A DNA stretch of 64,000 nucleotides. It comes from Frigoriglobus tundricola. Its GTDB lineage: Bacteria; Planctomycetota; Planctomycetia; Gemmatales; Gemmataceae. Below are positions 18,801 through 26,528 of the stretch, one piece after another. Position numbers and translations under genes: made by a program. The notes under the pieces were generated by a model that saw nothing but the letters and a program-made list of their open reading frames with translations, was not told the DNA's origin and made no database searches. The DNA lies in assembly GCF_013128195.2 (NCBI RefSeq), contig NZ_CP053452.2:8432001-8496000 (forward strand), written 5' to 3'. Numbering within the stretch: position 1 is the first letter of the stretch; each line of letters begins with the position of its first letter.

Positions 18801-19308
18801 CGGTGGTTCGCTTCGCGAGCGACGACGACCGCGGCAGGTCCGAAAAGCGCTCGACCCCGAGCCGCACCGTGTCGCCGGCCTTCGCGCCGAGCTTGTCCGC
18901 GACCCGGGACGAAAGCACGATTTGCCGCGTCGTCCCGCTCCACTCCACGGTCGAGTCGGTGCCGGGTTTGAACCGGTCATCGACGCCGAGAACGGTGACG
19001 TGGCCGAGGGCCGGCGCGGTCGCGTCGCGGCCCGCCTGCACGGAGCCCGCTAGCAGCAGCACCGGGGCGACGGAACCGGGCAGGCCGTCCGCGACCCCCG
19101 CGCGCACCGGGCGCGGGAAGAACGCGACCGCGTCGATGCCACCCAATTGCCGTTCGACGCGTGCGCGCAAGCTCCCGCGCAGCGAATCGCCGACCAGCAG
19201 GGCGCCGGTTAACACCGCCGAGCCAACGGCCACGCCCAGCAGAACTGCGAAGTTGCCCCGCGCGTGGTACGCGAGATTGCGGAGAACGAACTGGCGTGGG
19301 GTCAGCAT
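15823..19308 (-). CDS. FtsX-like ABC transporter permease, two-domain (1161 aa)
   Basis: A long permease with an N-terminal membrane helix (FAVLLGVAVGSAVLTGALLVGDSLRG region), a big extracytoplasmic domain, a first FtsX/MacB-type membrane block near residues 525-700, a second extracytoplasmic domain, and a final FtsX block near residues 1035-1150 (VLGGFGLLLGVLGLAVVILR, then NALLLVIGIGSGVVAAL). The EIGLLLATGF and ELALLRALGY motifs are the usual cytoplasmic coupling loops. Double-FtsX permeases of this size move lipoproteins, lipids or peptides across or out of the membrane with a LolD-like ATPase, which is encoded 19 nt upstream here. The cargo cannot be inferred. Confidence 0.9.
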   Translation of the reverse strand: MLTPRQFVLRNLAYHARGNFAVLLGVAVGSAVLTGALLVGDSLRGSLRARVERQLGGIDAVAFFPRPVRAGVADGLPGSVAPVLLLAGSVQAGRDATAPALGHVTVLGVDDRFKPGTDSTVEWSGTTRQIVLSSRVADKLGAKAGDTVRLGVERFSDLPRSSSLAKRTTDDTTATEAFTVAAVLPADAAENDFNLTPNPSAPLNVFVPLRALARMLTGDNTPTATVLLARGAPAEDLNPALRTRLTAEDYGLKFREIDRRLGRGGYLSVESTELILPPAVSAAISAAAKDLDRRAEPTVVYVADTLSFGGKEIPYPIVAGLNVVAEVPLGPFLPKDVTALGDGEVVLLDWPGSELKGLSAGSQLRVTYFDPEVEGEGRLKEADLALRGYIPLTGAARDKDLTPEIRGVTDEKADLYNWDRPPVLPKEKIRKRVPEKPVPHPRGKFFSENKAVPMAYVNLPTARKLFGSRYGSDTSVRVAPAPGETLEQLDDHLHAALLKHLDPKAAGLVFDPIRERLLTASKGGNDFGMLFLGFSCFLIAAALMLVGLLFRLSLDRRAKEIGLLLATGFAVRQVRRLLLTEGQIVAAVGAALGLVAAVAYNRLLLTVLLDLWPDSEVRTYLKPHATSLSFGLGFVSTVAMALVALWWSVRGLVRVAPPALLRGETTVAPDAIGSPARLTKGLALVSLVLGIGCVAAGGAVDNPDFQAMTFFGGGGLLLTAALAVTRVWMLRTRHATVNGRGTPALAQLGARNAARNPTRSLLTAALLAAAAFLLVAVESFRRQPDKEFLERTGGSGGFNLIAETDVPVFQTFGSGPGRADLEHQLKRAYAPKDADPDAPPDTPAYRAVKAELDSGLEEVFPLRLRGGDDASCMNLFRAARPRVLGVPQSLTAGEKRFKFYETLAKTEEEKANPWRLLENPDKTGPVPVFCEQNTAQWMLKKAVGDEYTMPGDDGRDVTFRIVGTLVDSPFQSELIASDEEFSRVFPKQSGYRVFLVRTAPGQEPAVARALEVGFRANGLTATPTRDRVASFQAIIGAYLSTFQVLGGFGLLLGVLGLAVVILRGVWERTGELALLRALGYRTAALQFLVIVENALLLVIGIGSGVVAALASVAPHVASGAAVPWVRLAGMLGLVLVVGFVVASAATAGILRVPVIPALRRE

Positions 19309-19327
19309 GGATCACGACGCGTGAGTA

Positions 19328-20002
19328 TCAGGCGGGTTGAAGGGTCCCGTCGTTCATTTCGAGCCGCCGCGGGAACAGGTTCGCGAGGTCGGCGCTGTGG
19401 GTCACCACGACTAGCACGTTCCGTTCCTGCTGGTGCAGTTGCAGCAGGAGTTCGCCGACGGACCGGGCGTTGGTGCGGTCGAGGTTGCCCGTCGGCTCGT
19501 CGGCGAGAAGAAGCGCGGGCTTCAGGACGAGCGCGCGGGCCACGGCGACCCGTTGCCGCTCGCCCCCGGAGAGCTCGGCCGGGCGGTGGTCGAGGCGCCC
19601 GCCGAGCCCGACGCGGTCGAGCAACTGGCGGGCGTAGGCTTCCGTCTCGGCGGGCCGCGTCGTTCTGTTCACGAGCGTGGGAACCAGAACGTTTTCCAGT
19701 ACCGAACACTGCGGGAGCAGGTGGTGGTCCTGGAACACGAACCCGATGCGGGAGTTGCGGAACGCCGCGAGTGCCGGTTCCGGCAGTGCGAACGGGTCCG
19801 TGCCGTCGAGGGTGACGGCCCCGCCGGTGGGCCGGTCGAGCGTGCCGAGGACGTGCAGGAGGGTGCTCTTCCCGGACCCGGACGGCCCCATCACGGCGAG
19901 CGCCTCGCCCGGAGCGAGCGTGAGACTCGCCCCGCGCAGCACGGACAGTGTGCCGCCGCGGGTGGGGTACTCTTTCGACACGTTTTCGACGACGAGTGAC
20001 AT
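19328..20002 (-). CDS. LolD/MacB-type ABC transporter ATP-binding protein
   Basis: All nucleotide-binding motifs are present: Walker A GPSGSGKSTLL, the Q-loop FVFQDHHLLP, the signature LSGGERQRVAVARAL, Walker B ALLLADEPTGNLD and the switch His in VVVTHS. Length (224 aa) and the LADEPTGNLD form of Walker B are typical of LolD, FtsE and MacB-type subunits. It is the first gene of an operon with the double-FtsX permease. Energises movement of an unknown substrate through that permease at the inner membrane. LolD proper would need lolC/E-type partners, so the symbol is withheld. Confidence 0.93.
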   Translation of the reverse strand: MSLVVENVSKEYPTRGGTLSVLRGASLTLAPGEALAVMGPSGSGKSTLLHVLGTLDRPTGGAVTLDGTDPFALPEPALAAFRNSRIGFVFQDHHLLPQCSVLENVLVPTLVNRTTRPAETEAYARQLLDRVGLGGRLDHRPAELSGGERQRVAVARALVLKPALLLADEPTGNLDRTNARSVGELLLQLHQQERNVLVVVTHSADLANLFPRRLEMNDGTLQPA

Positions 20003-20113
20003 CGCGTTGTCGGTCCATCAGGAGGTGGTGCGCGTCGGGCTGCGGGGCGTTTGTACTCCGCGCGGGCGGAACGGCGGGCCGTGCCGGTGTCGGTCCGGCT
20101 TCTGTCCGTCACC

Positions 20114-20182
20114 TGTAGCGGGCCTCTGTGAGGCCGGCATTCCGGGCGGCGTGTCGCCCCGGCCTCACAGAGGCCCGCTACA
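20114..20182. repeat. Perfect 24-bp inverted repeat (REP-like hairpin)
   Basis: Arms at 20114-20137 and 20159-20182 are exact reverse complements, with a 21-nt loop. The arms start TGTAGCGGGCCTC and are GC-rich. It lies between ispH and the ABC operon, both on the minus strand, so it could end ispH transcription, although no T-run follows. The self-contained palindrome looks like a dispersed repeat unit; whether it recurs cannot be seen from this window. Confidence 0.65.
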
Positions 20183-20206
20183 GAAAGCCCTCAACACGAT
20201 TCGGTA

Positions 20207-21142
20207 TCACGCGTTCGTAAGGACCCGCAGTTCACGGGGCAACGGGAAGTTCACGTCCTCCTCGCGCACCGTGCGCGTTTCGACCGACGCGCCGAACTTG
20301 CGTTTCAAGTAGTCGATGCAGTCCTGCACGTGTTCCTCCGGCGCGCTGGCGCCGGCGGTGACCAGAACCGTGTCGTCCGCCCGGAACCACTCGTCCCGTA
20401 GCTCGGACACGCGATCGATGAGGTGCGCGGGCGTCCCCGTGGTGCGGGCGAGTTCGGCCAGCCGCTGGCTGTTCGAGCTGTTCTGGCTGCCGAGGACGAG
20501 GACCACGTCCGCTTCGGTCACGAGCTTCTTCACCGCGTCCTGGCGGTTCTGGGTCGCGTAGCAGATGTCGTCCTTGTTCGGCCCCACCACCTGGGGGTAC
20601 TTCTGCTTGAGCGCCTCGATCACGGCCCTCGCCTCGTCCACGCTCAGCGTCGTCTGGGTGAGGAACGCGAGTTTGGTGTCGGCCGGGAGGGTGAGCGCCG
20701 CGACGTCGGCCGCGTCCTCGACGAGGACCATGTTCGCGGGGGCTTCGCCCATCGTGCCGATCACCTCGTCGTGCCCCTCGTGGCCGATCAGCACGATGGT
20801 GTAGCCCTCGCGGGCGAACTTGATCGCTTCCTTGTGCACCTTCGTGACCAGTGGGCAGGTCGCGTCGATGGCGCGGAGGTTCCGCTCCTCGGAGTGCTTG
20901 CGGATGACCGGCGAGACGCCGTGGGCGCTGTAGAGGACCGTGCCGCCGGTGGGCACCTCGGCGATGTCGTCCACGAACACCACGCCGAGCTTCTGAAACT
21001 TCTCGACGATGGGCCGGTTGTGAACGATCTCGTGGTAGACGTACAGCGGGCTGCCGAACAGCCGCAGCGCCGTCTCCAGCGCGTCGATCGCCATGTTCAC
21101 GCCGGCGCAAAAGCCCCGCGGGTTCGCGAGAATGATGTTCAT
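20207..21142 (-). CDS. ispH: 4-hydroxy-3-methylbut-2-enyl diphosphate reductase
   Basis: Last enzyme of the MEP isoprenoid pathway, an iron-sulfur reductase making IPP and DMAPP. Three cluster cysteines are visible: GFCAGV (Cys12), IDATCPLVTKVH and DDICYATQNRQ. The substrate-binding pieces YSAHGVSP, GHEGHDEVIGT, FLTQTTLS, GSQNSSNSQRL and TAGASAPE are also intact. Length 311 aa is standard. The start at 21142 gives the family's usual MNIILANPRGFC N-terminus; upstream codons are a GC-rich leader. The gene is monocistronic, with hairpins on both sides. Confidence 0.97.
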   Translation of the reverse strand: MNIILANPRGFCAGVNMAIDALETALRLFGSPLYVYHEIVHNRPIVEKFQKLGVVFVDDIAEVPTGGTVLYSAHGVSPVIRKHSEERNLRAIDATCPLVTKVHKEAIKFAREGYTIVLIGHEGHDEVIGTMGEAPANMVLVEDAADVAALTLPADTKLAFLTQTTLSVDEARAVIEALKQKYPQVVGPNKDDICYATQNRQDAVKKLVTEADVVLVLGSQNSSNSQRLAELARTTGTPAHLIDRVSELRDEWFRADDTVLVTAGASAPEEHVQDCIDYLKRKFGASVETRTVREEDVNFPLPRELRVLTNA

Positions 21143-21210
21143 GCGGTGCCTCCTGTCCGGGTATGGTACGCCCCCGGTGCCCGACGTGCCAACCGGAGAT
21201 GAACGCGCCC

Positions 21211-21282
21211 CCCAGCCCCCTCCCAGAAGGAAGGGGGCTGGGCTTCGTCCCACAAACGCCGAACGCCACCCGTTTGGGTGGC
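21211..21282 (-). terminator. Two hairpins between the cysteine-rich gene and ispH
   Basis: A stem of 11 bp (CCCAGCCCCCT, 21211-21221, with 21232-21242) and a second of 7 bp with a GTTT loop (GCCACCC, 21265-21282) lie between two minus-strand genes. Neither is followed by a convincing T-run. They probably end transcription of the small secreted protein gene, or act as ispH leader structure. Confidence 0.4.
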
Positions 21283-21310
21283 GCCGCGTGGGGACGGTGA
21301 CCGGCGAGCC

Positions 21311-21655
21311 TTACTTCTTGATCTCGACCTTGGGGTCTTCGATCGTCAGCTTCTTGTCCTTCTCGACGACCTTGCCGGTGACGGTCGCGTCCACGTCGGC
21401 CGTGCAGCACTTGCCGTGGTACGACTCTTTGGCGCCCTTGTCTTTCAGGTAGTACTTCACTTCCTTACCGTCCTTTTTGACGAGCAGGGCGTGGCCGCAC
21501 TTGTCGGTCTCGCTCAGGGCGCACTTGGTGCAGGTGAGCTTGCCTTCGAGCTTCTTGGTCTCGTCCTTCTTGTCTTCGGCGCGGACGCTCGTGGCGGTTC
21601 CGGCGATGGTGATTGCGGCGAAGCCGAGCGCGAGCGCGAGTGCGATCCGCAGCAT
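21311..21655 (-). CDS. Small secreted cysteine-rich protein (DUF6370-like, 114 aa)
   Basis: A signal peptide (residues 1-26, cleavage after VRA) is followed by a Lys-rich mature protein with five cysteines: LTCTKCALSETDKCGH and later YHGKCCTAD. The pattern could bind a metal or form disulfides in the periplasm. It resembles small planctomycete proteins annotated as DUF6370, but this assignment is from memory. The second half (ADVDATVTGKVVEKDKKLTIED) looks like an OB-type beta strand set. The gene is monocistronic, with hairpins after it. Confidence 0.75.
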   Translation of the reverse strand: MLRIALALALGFAAITIAGTATSVRAEDKKDETKKLEGKLTCTKCALSETDKCGHALLVKKDGKEVKYYLKDKGAKESYHGKCCTADVDATVTGKVVEKDKKLTIEDPKVEIKK

Positions 21656-21866
21656 GAGAGGAACCCTTTAAATAGTTTACTCCGATGAGTTACGGCACCC
21701 GAAGTGGGCGCAGTAACCCCCCGGACGCAGACAATATACCTATCGGTTCTGGCCGGTGCAAGAACCGATCAGATTCCCGTGCCGCACCGACACGAAGCGG
21801 AAACTCGGCGCAGCCGTTGACGCTCCCCCCGCGTCGCCATACGATGGATTTTTCGTCTCTCGACGC

Positions 21867-21963
21867 GAAGTCTCAAGTCCGAAGGTCGAATGCCATGAAG
21901 CCCCGGACCGGAACGGTCTGGGTTTTCGACTTTAAGACGTGCGACTTTTGGCCTTGAGACTTC
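21867..21963. repeat. Imperfect inverted repeat upstream of argB
   Basis: GAAGTCTCAAG at 21867-21877 is exactly complementary to 21953-21963, with further partial pairing inward (AAGGTCGAA against TTCGACTTT). The sequence style (runs of GTC/AAG) resembles the 28-bp inverted repeat between argD and argF. It ends 35 nt before the argB ATG, so as RNA it could fold in the argB leader. Confidence 0.45.
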
Positions 21964-21998
21964 ATCAGCCACTGCTCGAATATGGTGGGCCGTCCCGG

Positions 21999-22886
21999 AT
22001 GGCCGAACCTGACATTCCCGCCGCCGCCTTTGCCGCCGCCGTCGATCGGCTCTGCGCGCACCGCGCCCGCACCGTCGTGGTAAAGCTCGGCGGCAGCGCA
22101 ATGGAAGACCCCGCGGCCACCGACGCCTGCCTGCGCTCCGTCGCCACGCTGAACCGGCTCGGCGTGCCGGTCGTTCTGGTCCACGGGGGCGGCAAGCCGA
22201 TCGACCGCGCGATGGCCGAAGCCGGCCTCACCCCCAAAAAGGTTGCTGGCCGCCGCTACACCGACGACGCGACCCTCGCGATCGTGGTGCGCGTGCTGAA
22301 GGATCAGATAAACGCGGGACTCGTCTCGAAACTTCGGAACCTGGGGGCGAACGCCTTTTCGGCGAGTGCGGCGCTCGGCGGTGAGCGCCTGTCCCTTCCC
22401 GGCGCGGACGGTCAACCGATCGATTTGGGACGCGTGGGGAAGGTGACGCGGGTCGATCGCGACCTGCTTCGCGCCACCTTGGGAGAGGGCACCGCCCCCC
22501 GCGCGGAAGGTACTCCGCTCGCGGTCATCCCCTCCATCGCGCGCGACGAACACAACGGCTGGCTCAACGTCAACGCCGACACCGCGGCCTCGGCCGTCGC
22601 CGGCGCTCTCAGCGCCGACAAAGCCATCTTCCTCACCGATACCCCGGGCGTCTTGCGCGACCGGGCGAACCCGAAGTCGCTGTTCCCGAAACTCACCGAG
22701 GCCGAGTGCCGCGAGTTGATTGCGTCCGGCGTGATCGACGGGGGCATGGTGCCGAAGGTGGAAGCGTGCTTCGAGGCGCTTGAAGCGGGAGCAAAAGCGG
22801 CCCTCATTCTGGACGGCCGCGTCCCGTACTCCCTGCTGGACGTGTTCCTTCACGACACTTTCACCGGCACCGTCATTACGCGGTGA
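21999..22886 (+). CDS. argB: Acetylglutamate kinase
   Basis: Phosphorylates N-acetylglutamate in arginine synthesis. The amino-acid kinase fold shows VVKLGGSAMED, VLVHGGGKPID, the arginine-pathway motif GRRYTDDATL, the NVNADTAASAVAGAL segment and FLTDTPGVLRD near the C-terminus. Length 295 aa is normal. The start MAEPDIPAA at 21999 is chosen; upstream codons overlap an inverted repeat. It is followed by argD and argF on the same strand, forming an argBDF cluster with spacers of 68 and 130 nt. Confidence 0.96.
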   Translation: MAEPDIPAAAFAAAVDRLCAHRARTVVVKLGGSAMEDPAATDACLRSVATLNRLGVPVVLVHGGGKPIDRAMAEAGLTPKKVAGRRYTDDATLAIVVRVLKDQINAGLVSKLRNLGANAFSASAALGGERLSLPGADGQPIDLGRVGKVTRVDRDLLRATLGEGTAPRAEGTPLAVIPSIARDEHNGWLNVNADTAASAVAGALSADKAIFLTDTPGVLRDRANPKSLFPKLTEAECRELIASGVIDGGMVPKVEACFEALEAGAKAALILDGRVPYSLLDVFLHDTFTGTVITR

Positions 22887-22954
22887 ACCTCCACCCGCCG
22901 ACAGCCGTCCCGATTCGAGTCCCCACAACCCCATTACCCCGAAGTTTTCCGAAG

Positions 22955-24163
22955 ATGGCCACAACCGAACTGCTTTCCAGCGAGCAGATCATCTCCCTGG
23001 CGAAGAAGCACCTGATCGGGAACTACACCCGGTACCCGGTGTGTCTCGTGCGGGGGAGCAACTCGTGGGTGTGGGACGCCGAGGGGAACCGGTACCTGGA
23101 CCTCTTCCCCGGCTGGGGCTGCGGGCTACTCGGCCACTGCCCGCCGCGCGTGGTCCAGGCGGTCCAGGAGCAGGTGGCCGCGCTGATCCACGTGCCGAAC
23201 ACGTGGTACACCGAGCCGCAGGCGCTGCTCGCGCAAGCGATCGGCGAGCGCACGGACTTCGGCGGCATGTCGTTCTTCTGCAACAGCGGGACCGAGGCGA
23301 ACGAGGCCGCGATCAAACTCGCCCGGCTCAACGGCAGGCCCAAGGGCAAGTACAAGATCATCACCCTCACCGGCAGCTTCCACGGCCGCACCTACGGCGC
23401 GCTCACCGCGACCGCCCAGCCGAAGTACCACGCCGGCGTCGAACCGATGCTCCCCGGGTTCAACTACGCCGCGTTCGGCGACCTCGACGGCATCGCCAAA
23501 GCGATCGACGGCGAGACCTGCGCGATCATGTTCGAGCCGATCCAGGGCGAGGGCGGCGTCAACGTCCCGCCGGCCGGGTTCGTGGAGGGCGTCCGCGCGT
23601 TGTGCGACCAACACGGCCTGCTGATGATCCTCGACGAGGTGCAAACCGGCATGGGGCGCACGGGGAAGTGGTTCGCGCACCAGCACTGGAACGTGAAGCC
23701 GGACATCGTGACCCTGGCCAAAGCGCTCGCGGGCGGCGTCGCGATGGGCGGAATGGTGGCGAAGCCCGAAGTGGCCGACAAGCTGAAGCCGGGCACCCAC
23801 GCGGCCACCTTCGGCGGCAACCCGCTCGCCGCTCGCGCCGCGCTCGCGACCATCGAGACGATCGAGCAAGAGGGCCTGCTCGACCGCGCCATTCAGATCG
23901 GTGAACGGTTCCGGACGCGCTTCCTGGAACTCAAGGAGAAGTGCCCGCTCGTCACCGACGTCCGCGCCAAGGGCGCGATGATCGGGGTCGAGCTGAACAT
24001 CGAGGGCGCGGCCGTGGTGCAGGGCTGTCTCGAAAAGGGGCTTCTCGTCAACTGCACGCACCAGACGGTCCTCCGCCTGCTCCCGGCGCTCACCCTCTCC
24101 GACGAGCAGCTCGAAGACGGCTGCGACATCATCGCGGACGTCCTGCTCGGCCTCCGTCCGTAG
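22955..24163 (+). CDS. argD: Acetylornithine aminotransferase
   Basis: PLP-dependent class-III aminotransferase converting N-acetylglutamate semialdehyde to N-acetylornithine. Motifs seen: FFCNSGTEANEAAIKLAR, GSFHGRTYGAL, FEPIQGEGGV, LMILDEVQTGMGRTGK, and TLAKALAGG with the PLP lysine at about residue 256. The LPALTLSDEQLE end is typical of ArgD. Length 402 aa is normal. The ATG at 22955 (MATTELLSSEQI) is chosen over an upstream in-frame start at the end of argB. Part of argBDF. Confidence 0.95.
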   Translation: MATTELLSSEQIISLAKKHLIGNYTRYPVCLVRGSNSWVWDAEGNRYLDLFPGWGCGLLGHCPPRVVQAVQEQVAALIHVPNTWYTEPQALLAQAIGERTDFGGMSFFCNSGTEANEAAIKLARLNGRPKGKYKIITLTGSFHGRTYGALTATAQPKYHAGVEPMLPGFNYAAFGDLDGIAKAIDGETCAIMFEPIQGEGGVNVPPAGFVEGVRALCDQHGLLMILDEVQTGMGRTGKWFAHQHWNVKPDIVTLAKALAGGVAMGGMVAKPEVADKLKPGTHAATFGGNPLAARAALATIETIEQEGLLDRAIQIGERFRTRFLELKEKCPLVTDVRAKGAMIGVELNIEGAAVVQGCLEKGLLVNCTHQTVLRLLPALTLSDEQLEDGCDIIADVLLGLRP

Positions 24164-24168
24164 TCGTC

Positions 24169-24254
24169 AAGTCGTCGGGTCGGAAGTCGGGCCGTCGAAG
24201 ACCGAGCAAGGAGTTTGCTGCTCTTAGACGGTCCGACTTCCGACCCGACGACTT
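24169..24254. repeat. 28-bp inverted repeat between argD and argF
   Basis: Arms at 24169-24196 and 24227-24254 match at 27 of 28 positions as reverse complements, leaving a 30-nt loop. The arms contain AAGTCGTCGGGTCGGAAGTC. The hairpin would form in the argD-argF intercistronic RNA and could partly terminate or stabilise the transcript. Its style resembles the element before argB. Confidence 0.7.
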
Positions 24255-24293
24255 TGGGCCGCACGCCGACCTTACGACCTTCGACTCGAAAAC

Positions 24294-25205
24294 ATGAAGC
24301 ACTTCCTGAACCTCAGCGACCTTTCGGCCGCCGACCTCGACCACCTGCTCACGGAAGCGGCACGGCTGAAGGACGCACAGGCCCGACGCATCCCGGCCCA
24401 CAGCCTGAACGGCCGCGTGGTGGGGCTGGTGTTCGAGAAGCCGTCGCTCCGCACGCGGGTGAGTTTCGAGAGCGGCGTGGCGCAGCTCGGCGGGACGAGC
24501 CTGTACCTGCCCGGCAACGAGGTCGGGCTGGGCTGGCGCGAGACCCTAGCCGACTTCGCCCGCACCATCAGCCACTACATCGACGCGCTCGTCCTACGGG
24601 TGTACCAGCACGCCACGCTCGAAGGGCTGGCCGCGCACGCCACCATCCCGATCATCAACGGCCTTTCGGACTGGTCGCACCCCTGCCAGGGGTTGGCCGA
24701 CCTGCTCACCGTTCGCGAGCTGTTCGGGTCGGAGCGGGGCCGCACGGTCGCGTTCGTGGGCGACGGGAACAACGTTTCGCGGTCGCTGGCGGTGGGGTGC
24801 GGCAAGCTCGGGGCGAAGTTCGTTCTCGCCTGCCCGGTGGGGTACGGCTTCGACGAAAAGTTCCTGACCCAGTACCGTTCGAAGGTATCGCCGGACGTGC
24901 CGCAGGAGCTGAACGATCCGGTCGCGGCCGTGCGCGGCGCGGACGTGATCTACACCGACGTGTGGACGAGCATGGGCCAGGAGGCGGAACGCGAGGAGCG
25001 CCTGCGCCGCTTCGCGTCGTTCCAGGTGAACGCGCAGCTCCTGGCGGCGGCCCCGGCACACTGCAAGGTGCTGCACTGCCTCCCGGCGCACCGCGGCGAG
25101 GAGATCACCGACGACGTGATGGACGGGCCGGCGTGCGCGGCGTTCCAGCAGGCCGGCAACCGCCTGCACACCCAGAAGGCCGTACTGGAGTGGCTCTTGA
25201 AGTAG
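24294..25205 (+). CDS. argF: Ornithine carbamoyltransferase
   Basis: Makes citrulline from ornithine and carbamoyl phosphate. The carbamoyl-phosphate site reads FEKPSLRTRVSFE (SLRTR where many enzymes have STRTR), followed by SDWSHPCQGLADLLT, the DGNNVSRSL ornithine-side motif, YTDVWTSMGQE and HCLPAHRGEEI with the catalytic Cys. Length 303 aa is normal. Last gene of the argBDF cluster. The GxxExxY-bearing repeat element begins 12 nt after its stop. Confidence 0.96.
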   Translation: MKHFLNLSDLSAADLDHLLTEAARLKDAQARRIPAHSLNGRVVGLVFEKPSLRTRVSFESGVAQLGGTSLYLPGNEVGLGWRETLADFARTISHYIDALVLRVYQHATLEGLAAHATIPIINGLSDWSHPCQGLADLLTVRELFGSERGRTVAFVGDGNNVSRSLAVGCGKLGAKFVLACPVGYGFDEKFLTQYRSKVSPDVPQELNDPVAAVRGADVIYTDVWTSMGQEAEREERLRRFASFQVNAQLLAAAPAHCKVLHCLPAHRGEEITDDVMDGPACAAFQQAGNRLHTQKAVLEWLLK

Positions 25206-25216
25206 AATAAGTCATC

Positions 25217-25760
25217 TCACCACCAAGACACAAAGCTCGCACAAAGGGCCACAAAGTTGAAAACCAGAGGATGAGTCGTGATGTCGTGCGGGCCTGCGTA
25301 TACCGAAGACGCCAAGGGCGCGGCAGATGATTTGTCCCGGAAGATAATCGGTGCGGCAATCGAGGTTCACCGATATCTCGGCCCGGGACTTTTGGAGAAC
25401 GCCTACGAGGAGTGCTTGTGCCGCGAACTGACCGTGCGCGGCATTCCGTTCCAAAGACAATTTCCTGTGAAAATCGAGTACAAGGGCATCACAGTCGGAG
25501 CCGCATTCCGCATCGACCTGTTGGTCAACGATCTTGTCATCATTGAGTTGAAGTCAGTCGAGAAGTTGGAGCCAATTCACGATGCTCAATTGCTCACTTA
25601 CCTGCGTTTGTACAAGAGGTGGCTGGGCCTTCTGATTAATTTCAACGTTCCGGTTCTCAAGGACGGTGTTCAGCGCCGGGTATTGGGCTGAACTGTTCTG
25701 CTCTTTCTTTCTCTTGTTCTCTTTGTGGCCCTTTGTGTGATCTTTGTGTCTTTGTGGTGA
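25217..25760. mobile_element. GxxExxY-carrying element bounded by 40-bp inverted repeats
   Basis: Left arm 25217-25256 and right arm 25721-25760 are reverse complements at 37 of 40 positions; each is built from repeated ACAAAG/CTTTGT blocks around a GGCC core. The GxxExxY gene lies neatly inside. A related 141-bp element with matching arms but no gene is at 37935-38075. The arrangement suggests a cargo-bearing and an empty form of a non-autonomous dispersed element. No target duplication or transposase was found, so mobility is inference. Confidence 0.7.
25281..25691 (+). CDS. GxxExxY family protein (PD-(D/E)XK nuclease-like)
   Basis: The name-giving motif is seen as GPGLLENAYEECL (residues 35-47), preceded by ADDLSRKIIGAAIEVHR. 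Further on are FRIDLLVNDLVIIELKSVE, with Asp and ExK residues at the PD-(D/E)XK nuclease positions, and HDAQLLTYLRLYKRWLGLLINF. Length 136 aa is normal. Function is not established; family members are often found as lone genes between short dispersed repeats, as here. GAGG lies just before tandem GTG/ATG starts; the ATG is used. AT content is higher than in the arg genes, which supports a separate origin. Confidence 0.9.
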   Translation: MSCGPAYTEDAKGAADDLSRKIIGAAIEVHRYLGPGLLENAYEECLCRELTVRGIPFQRQFPVKIEYKGITVGAAFRIDLLVNDLVIIELKSVEKLEPIHDAQLLTYLRLYKRWLGLLINFNVPVLKDGVQRRVLG

Positions 25761-25793
25761 AATGCTTTCCCTTCTTCGTGGCGAAATGCCTCC

Positions 25794-26528
25794 ATGCCCC
25801 GACCCAACGACCGCTCCCCGTCGGCCCTGCGCGAACTCGGCTTCACCCGCGGCTTCACCCGCCCCGCGCCGGGGTCGGTGCTGGTGAAGATGGGCCGCAC
25901 CACCGTGCTGTGTACCTGCTGCGTCGAGCCGAAGGTGCCCGACTTCCTGGTCGGGAAGGGGAAGGGGTGGCTCACCGCCGAGTACGGGATGCTCCCCGGG
26001 TCCACGAACACCCGCAAGCCGCGCGACAAGGCCGGCAAGGTGGACGGCCGGAGCGTCGAGATCCAGCGCCTCATCGGCCGCAGCCTGCGGGCCGTTGTGA
26101 ACCTCGACAAGCTGGGCGAACGCACCCTCTGGATCGATTGCGACGTTCTCGAAGCCGATGGCGGCACCCGCACCGCGAGTATCACCGGCGCGTTCGTCGC
26201 GGCCGTGGACGCCGTGAACTCGATCAAGCACCTGCTCACGGTTCCGGTGCCGGAGGTGCTGACGGACAGCGTCGCGGCGGTGAGCGTCGGGGTGGTGGGC
26301 GGCGAGGAGCGGCTCGACCTCGAATACGTCGAGGACCGCGACGCGGACGTGGACCTGAACCTCGTCATGACCGGTAGCGGAAAAATCATCGAAGTGCAGG
26401 GCAGCGGCGAAGAAGCCACGTTCTCGCGCAAGCAACTCGACGCACTGATCGATCTGGGCGAAGCCGGCATTCGCGCCATCACCGCCGCGCAGAAAGCCGT
26501 GCTCGGCGGGGCGTGGCCGTTCGCCTAA
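25794..26528 (+). CDS. rph: Ribonuclease PH
   Basis: Phosphorolytic 3'-5' exoribonuclease trimming tRNA 3' ends. The family core is clear: GFTRGFTRPAPGSVLVKMG at the N-terminus, AEYGMLPGSTNTRKPRD, GRSVEIQRLIGRSLRAVV, LWIDCDVLEADGGTRTASI, and DLNLVMTGSGKIIEVQGSGEEATF. Length 244 aa is normal. The ATG at 25794 lies 33 nt after the right arm of the GxxExxY element, so its promoter may be inside or just after that repeat. The 3' end overlaps the convergent minus-strand gene by 4 nt. Confidence 0.96.
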   Translation: MPRPNDRSPSALRELGFTRGFTRPAPGSVLVKMGRTTVLCTCCVEPKVPDFLVGKGKGWLTAEYGMLPGSTNTRKPRDKAGKVDGRSVEIQRLIGRSLRAVVNLDKLGERTLWIDCDVLEADGGTRTASITGAFVAAVDAVNSIKHLLTVPVPEVLTDSVAAVSVGVVGGEERLDLEYVEDRDADVDLNLVMTGSGKIIEVQGSGEEATFSRKQLDALIDLGEAGIRAITAAQKAVLGGAWPFA

